Source: Candidatus Zixiibacteriota bacterium
GTDB taxonomy: Bacteria > Zixibacteria > MSB-5A5 > GN15 > FEB-12
Assembly (NCBI GenBank): GCA_022570975.1
Contig: JACZYS010000065.1
Location: 1 to 11,053 of the forward strand
Length of the DNA stretch: 11,053 nt
Direction of reading: 5' to 3'
Shown here piece after piece: positions 7,120 to 11,053 of this stretch. The position numbers and the translations under genes were made by a program. The first letter of the stretch is position 1. The number at the start of each line of letters is the position of its first letter. A model generated the notes under the pieces. The model did not search any database. It was not told the DNA's origin and saw only the letters and a list, made by a program, of their open reading frames with translations.

Positions 7120-8225
7120 TATCTTGTTTGGCTTTCTTGTTCAACTATTCTTTTGTAATATGCTGATAGCTGTTTTGCCTGTGTTTCAAAATTATATTTG
7201 TCAAACAGCAACCGAAAACCGGCCAGCCCAAATTTCTTCATCTCTTGCGGATTGTCGACAGCATACTTTATTTTGGAGGCCAGGTCATTAATATTTTCCG
7301 GTTCACACAAAAGTCCGCTTTTCCCCTGCTCAATCATCTCCGGAACTCCTCCAACGGATGCTGCCACCACGCCCAGTTTTTGAGACCATGCTTCAAGGAC
7401 CACGTTGGGCATCCCTTCGGAACGGGAGGGAAGCACCAGAAATGACATCTGCTTATATATATCAAGCAGCTTATTTGAAAAACCACAAAACTCAACTTTC
7501 CCGGTTAAATATAGTTTTTCTGAGAGCTCCTTAAGTTTTGTTTCCTCTGGCCCTTCGCCATAAATAAATAACTTAACCGGTCTCTGCATCCTGCCTGCCA
7601 TGGCAAAGGCTTCAAGGAGTAAATCAAATCCTTTTTCATGACTGAGCCGTCCGGCAGAAATTATTGAGACCAGACCATTCTCTTCGCCTTCATTTTCAAT
7701 TTCACCTCCGGTCAGCTTTGATATATTAAAGGCGTTAGGTATAACCGTAATTCGTTCCTGCTTAATTCTCAATGAGACCAACAATTTTTTGGAAGCCTCA
7801 GAAACTGCAATAATATGTTTTATTCTCTTTAGCATGAAATCATCAATAAAATTATATAACCGGACTTTAAAATTCTCCCGGGTGCGCCCTCTGTAATGTG
7901 ATGCATGAACGGTTGGTCCGGAGGCGCAGGCTCGGTGACCAAAAAAATTAGCTTTGTAGTCATGGGTTACCAGAATATCAATTTCATTTTCCAGCAGGAG
8001 GTTCTTGAGTTTACCGGTCACGGAGAAATCACCTGTATATGATTCCAAAATAGGCAAAGCTTTAATATTTTCTTTCTTGCACTTATCAAGAAATTGATTT
8101 GGCAAATTGTCCCTTACAAAAGAGGCACAAAAGATATCAAAGCCAGAAAGAGCTTTACATTGTCCCAAAATTGCCCGCTCAGGACCGCCAAAAAATTCTG
8201 AACTTCTCAAATGCAAGAGTCTCAT
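7119..8225 (-). CDS. Glycosyltransferase family 4 (GT-B fold)
   Basis: This 368-residue protein is a typical retaining GT4 enzyme. The N-terminal strand is followed by G-G-P-E-R (13-17), a common acceptor-loop form. V-I-P-N-A-F-N (161-167) and G-R-L-S-H-E-K-G (192-199) are the usual hinge and phosphate-binding segments. E-G-M-P-N-V-V-L-E places the E-x7-E pair at E270 and E278, followed by G-G-V-P-E (292-296). It should add one sugar to a membrane-linked glycan intermediate; donor and linkage are unknown. The start codon overlaps the upstream stop in the ATGA arrangement (4 nt). An AGGTGG about 12 nt upstream, inside the previous gene, can serve as ribosome binding site. Confidence 0.94.
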   Translation of the reverse strand: MRLLHLRSSEFFGGPERAILGQCKALSGFDIFCASFVRDNLPNQFLDKCKKENIKALPILESYTGDFSVTGKLKNLLLENEIDILVTHDYKANFFGHRACASGPTVHASHYRGRTRENFKVRLYNFIDDFMLKRIKHIIAVSEASKKLLVSLRIKQERITVIPNAFNISKLTGGEIENEGEENGLVSIISAGRLSHEKGFDLLLEAFAMAGRMQRPVKLFIYGEGPEETKLKELSEKLYLTGKVEFCGFSNKLLDIYKQMSFLVLPSRSEGMPNVVLEAWSQKLGVVAASVGGVPEMIEQGKSGLLCEPENINDLASKIKYAVDNPQEMKKFGLAGFRLLFDKYNFETQAKQLSAYYKRIVEQESQTR

Positions 8226-9430
8226 TTATTGTTCACCACCTGCTGCAAAAAATTGTCCAGTTTTAAAGCAAGAGCATCCCAGCCATATGATTGTTCCACC
8301 AACTCTCTGCCATTATCGCCCAACTCTTTTGCAAGTTGGGGGTTTTTCAGGAGACGTTCAATTTCAGCAACAAATTCAACCGCAGAGTCGGCAACAAGCA
8401 AATGCTTCTTGTCTTTGGTTTTTAGTCCTTCAGCGCCAACAGAAGTAGAGACAACCGCTTTTTTCATAGCCAGTGCCTCCAAAATTTTTAGCCGGGAGCC
8501 GCCACCAATTCGGATAGGAACAATATAAATTGATGCCTCTTCAATGTATGGTCTGACATCATCAACTGTTCCGGTAATTGTGATACCATTTACATCCTGA
8601 AGTGACAAAATTTCATCGGTTGGGTTACGGCCTACAAAAGTTGCCGAGATTTCCGGTATTAGAGCTTTAAGTTTTGGGAAAATTTCTCTTACAAAATAAA
8701 CGGCTGCATCCTGATTAGGCCGCCAGTCCATGGAGCCGGTGAAAACAAGTTTTGTGCTATTTGAACCACCTGAATGACTTTCATGAGCGTTAAAATATTT
8801 GAGATCCACACCATTATCAATCAGGGCCACATTTTTGTTGTCGCTTATTTTTCTAATCTCATCAGCTTCTTCTTGTGAAACAGCCGTGATACCATCGGAA
8901 TTCCTGAAGACATCTTTTTCAAATTTTTCAAGTTTTTTCCATTGCTTGAAAATATAAAGTTTCTTTATTGAGTTTGTTTCATGTTCATAATATCTCTGCC
9001 AGATAGTTGATTCAATATTATGGGCAACTATTAGTCTCTTGCAATTTTTTAGATTTTTCATAAACGAGGCATACGGAGTCCACTCGGCCATGACAATACC
9101 GGGTTTCAGTTTTTCAATTAGTTCATCCAGCCTATTTTGATATAAATCTGAATAATGGGAGTCAACAATATATGACTCAGAAGAAAAGAGGTTGTTAAAC
9201 AGTCTTAAATAAAAGAGAAGGCCTGATTTTTTTGGGACTTGATTTTTGACAGCAATCGGGTTCATGTTGTTTCTTGCCAGAGCAATAAAGTTGCTGTCTG
9301 AATCACGTCCATAAGCCAGATAATGAAGTTCATTATTTTTTGCAAGACGACTGAGAAGATTAAACGACCTAATCCGTTTGCCGGTGTTAAGCGGATATGG
9401 AAACTCTTCGTCCAAAACAATAATTCTCAT
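8222..9430 (-). CDS. Glycosyltransferase family 4, resembling the PEP-CTERM/EpsH1-system sugar transferase type
   Basis: This 402-residue GT-B protein has the N-terminal pattern P-Y-P-L-N-T-G-K-R-I-R-S-F (11-23), G-S-M-D-W-R-P-N-Q-D-A (232-242), V-G-R-N-P (266-270), D-V-R-P-Y (291-295) and R-I-G-G-G-S-R-L-K-I-L-E (307-318). This order recalls the sugar transferases described in exosortase EpsH1-type exopolysaccharide clusters, although similar proteins occur outside them. The first Glu of the GT4 E-x7-E motif is replaced by G310 and only E318 remains, a feature shared by some members of this branch. The enzyme is probably still active, transferring a sugar onto a lipid-linked precursor. It starts 1 nt after the amidotransferase stop (TAAGATG), with GAGGG about 12 nt upstream. 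Confidence 0.9.
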   Translation of the reverse strand: MRIIVLDEEFPYPLNTGKRIRSFNLLSRLAKNNELHYLAYGRDSDSNFIALARNNMNPIAVKNQVPKKSGLLFYLRLFNNLFSSESYIVDSHYSDLYQNRLDELIEKLKPGIVMAEWTPYASFMKNLKNCKRLIVAHNIESTIWQRYYEHETNSIKKLYIFKQWKKLEKFEKDVFRNSDGITAVSQEEADEIRKISDNKNVALIDNGVDLKYFNAHESHSGGSNSTKLVFTGSMDWRPNQDAAVYFVREIFPKLKALIPEISATFVGRNPTDEILSLQDVNGITITGTVDDVRPYIEEASIYIVPIRIGGGSRLKILEALAMKKAVVSTSVGAEGLKTKDKKHLLVADSAVEFVAEIERLLKNPQLAKELGDNGRELVEQSYGWDALALKLDNFLQQVVNNK

Positions 9431-9431
9431 C

Positions 9432-11053
9432 TTATTTTTTACCCTCTATAATTTTATGGCGATTGAGAATTTCATTCTTGAGCACATCCGGTGCAGTTCC
9501 ATCAATCATCAGTTTTTTCCAGAGATAAAGTGAAATCATATTCCATAGCATCATTGGCTTTCCCGGCTCAACTGACTGAAATGACTCAAGTACTGTCTTG
9601 TCATACATCTCTTGTGCCATGTCAATAATCGACTGGAACAATCCGCCTGGCAAGGCCCAGAATTTTGCCGGAAATCCAAAACTTTTCTTGCTGCGATTAA
9701 TAAACTGCTCCGGGAAACCACCGTTTCTGAGCATCTCCCGAATAATAAATTTTTGTTCTTTTAATTTTCTCTGCCAGCTTATTGAATATACGTATAAGAT
9801 TAAATCTTTGGAGGCAAACGGATAATGAAGCACAATTTTATTAGCTTCAGCAAGTTTACTCCAAAGAGTTATTGTTATTGAACCTTCACTTAGAAGAGAT
9901 AGAATTGATACTTTGTTAAGGAAAGATTCATTGGCATAAGGCTGTAGAAGATTCCTGTAGCTCTCAAAAATATCACTTGCACTGCAACCAGTAATTTCTT
10001 TCACGTCTTTCAGATCAGTAAATTGTCCCATAGTCCAGAGAAAATTGTCATTTGATATAAAGGAGCTACCAAAATATTTTGAAAAATATGAAAGCCTGTA
10101 ATTCCTCTTACCGGTAAAAACATTAGCCATTTTAACAAGATGTCTCATTCCGCTATGTTGCAGAAAAGAAATAAGACTCTTATTCTTGTTATAAGTGACG
10201 TGGGCATTGTTGCCAAAAAGTCTGTCGGCACCTTCTCCGCATAGTAAAAATGAACTCTCTTCTCTTTTCTTAAACAAAATGTAAAGCATGACCGATTGAA
10301 GATGATGCAGCGGCTCTTCGGTTGCATAAATGGCATCCACCAACGAGCAGAGATATTCCTCTTTTGTTCCGCTTATAACTTCATGGTTAAGCTTCAAATG
10401 TTTTGCCGCTGTTTGAGCATATTCATCTTCAATGTCGGTATCGTTTATAAAGCTAAAGCTGGAAGAGAAAGATTTCACCGGTTTGCCGTTCATAGATGGA
10501 ATCATGCCCAAGAGCGATGAGTCCAGCCCTCCACTAAGGAGCAATGAGGGTGCGTCTGTCAAATGACTGCTTTGATGGATGTTATTTTTCAATATATTAA
10601 AACAGTTAGTCGCAATCTCATAATCTGATTCATTCTTGTCCGTTTCGGAGGTGGAAAAGTCAAAAAAGTTTCTCTTTTTGGAAACACCTTCCTTCAGCTC
10701 AAATAATATTGATTCTCCTCCTATGAGTTTACAGATATCCGAGTATAAAGTTTTGGGGGGAGTGACATAGCGGTAGAGATAGAATTCTGGCAGGGATGTT
10801 TCATTGAGCTCGAGTTTTATACCGGAAGCTTTAATTTCTTTGATCGAAGTAGAAAGTCTCAGAGAGTTATTTTGAAAATGAAAGAAATATGCGCGGCTGC
10901 TCGAAATTGAATTTATAACTTTGACCGCTCTGTTGTTTGAGTCAATTATGATAAGGGACAGAATATTATTGTCCAGGTCATTGGATGTCATTCTCATTAT
11001 TCTTGAGTCAGATACAAGTTTTGAGAATTTTTCATTACTCATCTGAGTGATAG
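9432..11053 (-). CDS. Asparagine-synthetase-type glutamine amidotransferase, 5' end outside window
   Basis: The synthetase domain is clear: the ATP pyrophosphatase P-loop S-G-G-L-D-S-S (170-176, counted from the ATG at 11042), T-E-E-P-L (241-245), G-E-G-A-D-R-L-F-G (269-277), and near the C-terminus Y-P-F-A-S-K-D-L and S-K-K-S-F-G-F-P. These enzymes activate a carboxylate with ATP and amidate it with ammonia released from glutamine; in glycan loci the acceptor is often thought to be a uronic acid. The ATG at 11042 is probably not the true start. The frame stays open to 11053, and its first 100 residues align with the later part of the N-terminal glutaminase domain (R-Y-V-T-P-P-K-T-L-Y at 91-100), leaving about 80-100 residues, including the catalytic Cys, upstream. 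The visible glutaminase part is divergent and lacks the usual A-R-D-R-x-G-x-K-P block. It is the first visible gene of the operon. Confidence 0.88.
   Translation of the reverse strand, partial: ITQMSNEKFSKLVSDSRIMRMTSNDLDNNILSLIIIDSNNRAVKVINSISSSRAYFFHFQNNSLRLSTSIKEIKASGIKLELNETSLPEFYLYRYVTPPKTLYSDICKLIGGESILFELKEGVSKKRNFFDFSTSETDKNESDYEIATNCFNILKNNIHQSSHLTDAPSLLLSGGLDSSLLGMIPSMNGKPVKSFSSSFSFINDTDIEDEYAQTAAKHLKLNHEVISGTKEEYLCSLVDAIYATEEPLHHLQSVMLYILFKKREESSFLLCGEGADRLFGNNAHVTYNKNKSLISFLQHSGMRHLVKMANVFTGKRNYRLSYFSKYFGSSFISNDNFLWTMGQFTDLKDVKEITGCSASDIFESYRNLLQPYANESFLNKVSILSLLSEGSITITLWSKLAEANKIVLHYPFASKDLILYVYSISWQRKLKEQKFIIREMLRNGGFPEQFINRSKKSFGFPAKFWALPGGLFQSIIDMAQEMYDKTVLESFQSVEPGKPMMLWNMISLYLWKKLMIDGTAPDVLKNEILNRHKIIEGKK

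Noticed and set aside
8107..8528. Two plus-strand open frames of 105-113 codons
   Set aside because: They lie antisense to two well-supported glycosyltransferase genes and their translations show no recognisable domain.
9432..11042. Complete 536-residue amidotransferase starting at 11042
   Set aside because: The frame continues open to the window edge, and the protein would lack the beginning of its glutaminase domain, so the 5' end is treated as missing.
1..11053. CRISPR arrays, tRNA or rRNA genes, intact insertion sequences
   Set aside because: No regularly spaced repeats, cloverleaf-like sequences, rRNA segments, transposase motifs or terminal inverted repeats were seen on reading both strands.

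Overview
The window holds eight protein-coding genes, all on the minus strand. It reads as one end of a cell-surface polysaccharide assembly and modification locus, followed by a secreted parallel beta-helix protein. The organism is a bacterium of low to moderate GC content. The beta-helix protein ends, within view, in a fibronectin type III module of the W-x-A-x-G-D-D-G type, and genes of this sort are common in FCB-group and neighbouring candidate phyla. That placement is an inference from protein style. No rRNA or other taxonomic marker is present.

Layout in the direction of transcription, from high to low coordinates. (1) 11053-9432 is an asparagine-synthetase-type amidotransferase whose 5' end runs off the window. 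(2) 9430-8222, (3) 8225-7119 and (4) 7119-5992 are three GT-B fold, family-4-type glycosyltransferases. (5) 5990-4968 is a NodB-type polysaccharide deacetylase with a helical insertion. (6) 4958-3867 and (7) 3845-2727 are two tandem CelD/BcsL-type GNAT (FemAB-like) acyltransferases. Junctions 1 to 5 are gaps of 1 nt or overlaps of 4 nt and 1 nt. The last two gaps are 9 and 21 nt. The seven genes therefore look like one translationally coupled operon.

A 341-344 bp non-coding stretch (2386-2726) follows, with a weak promoter candidate, one short inverted repeat and a 33-codon orphan reading frame on the opposite strand. Then comes (8) 2382-1, a signal-peptide-bearing beta-helix protein of at least 794 residues, cut by the left edge. 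It has its own strong Shine-Dalgarno sequence.

Working model (inference): the glycosyltransferases build a repeat unit, and the amidotransferase, deacetylase and GNAT enzymes decorate it by amidation, N-deacetylation and acylation or aminoacylation. This gene repertoire resembles exopolysaccharide loci that accompany exosortase/PEP-CTERM systems. No exosortase, polymerase, flippase or initiating transferase is visible, so that link is a hypothesis. I see no CRISPR array, tRNA, rRNA or intact mobile element. No wholly new system is demonstrated. The items most worth checking are the decorating-enzyme set, the divergent amidotransferase and the unseen C-terminus of the beta-helix protein.
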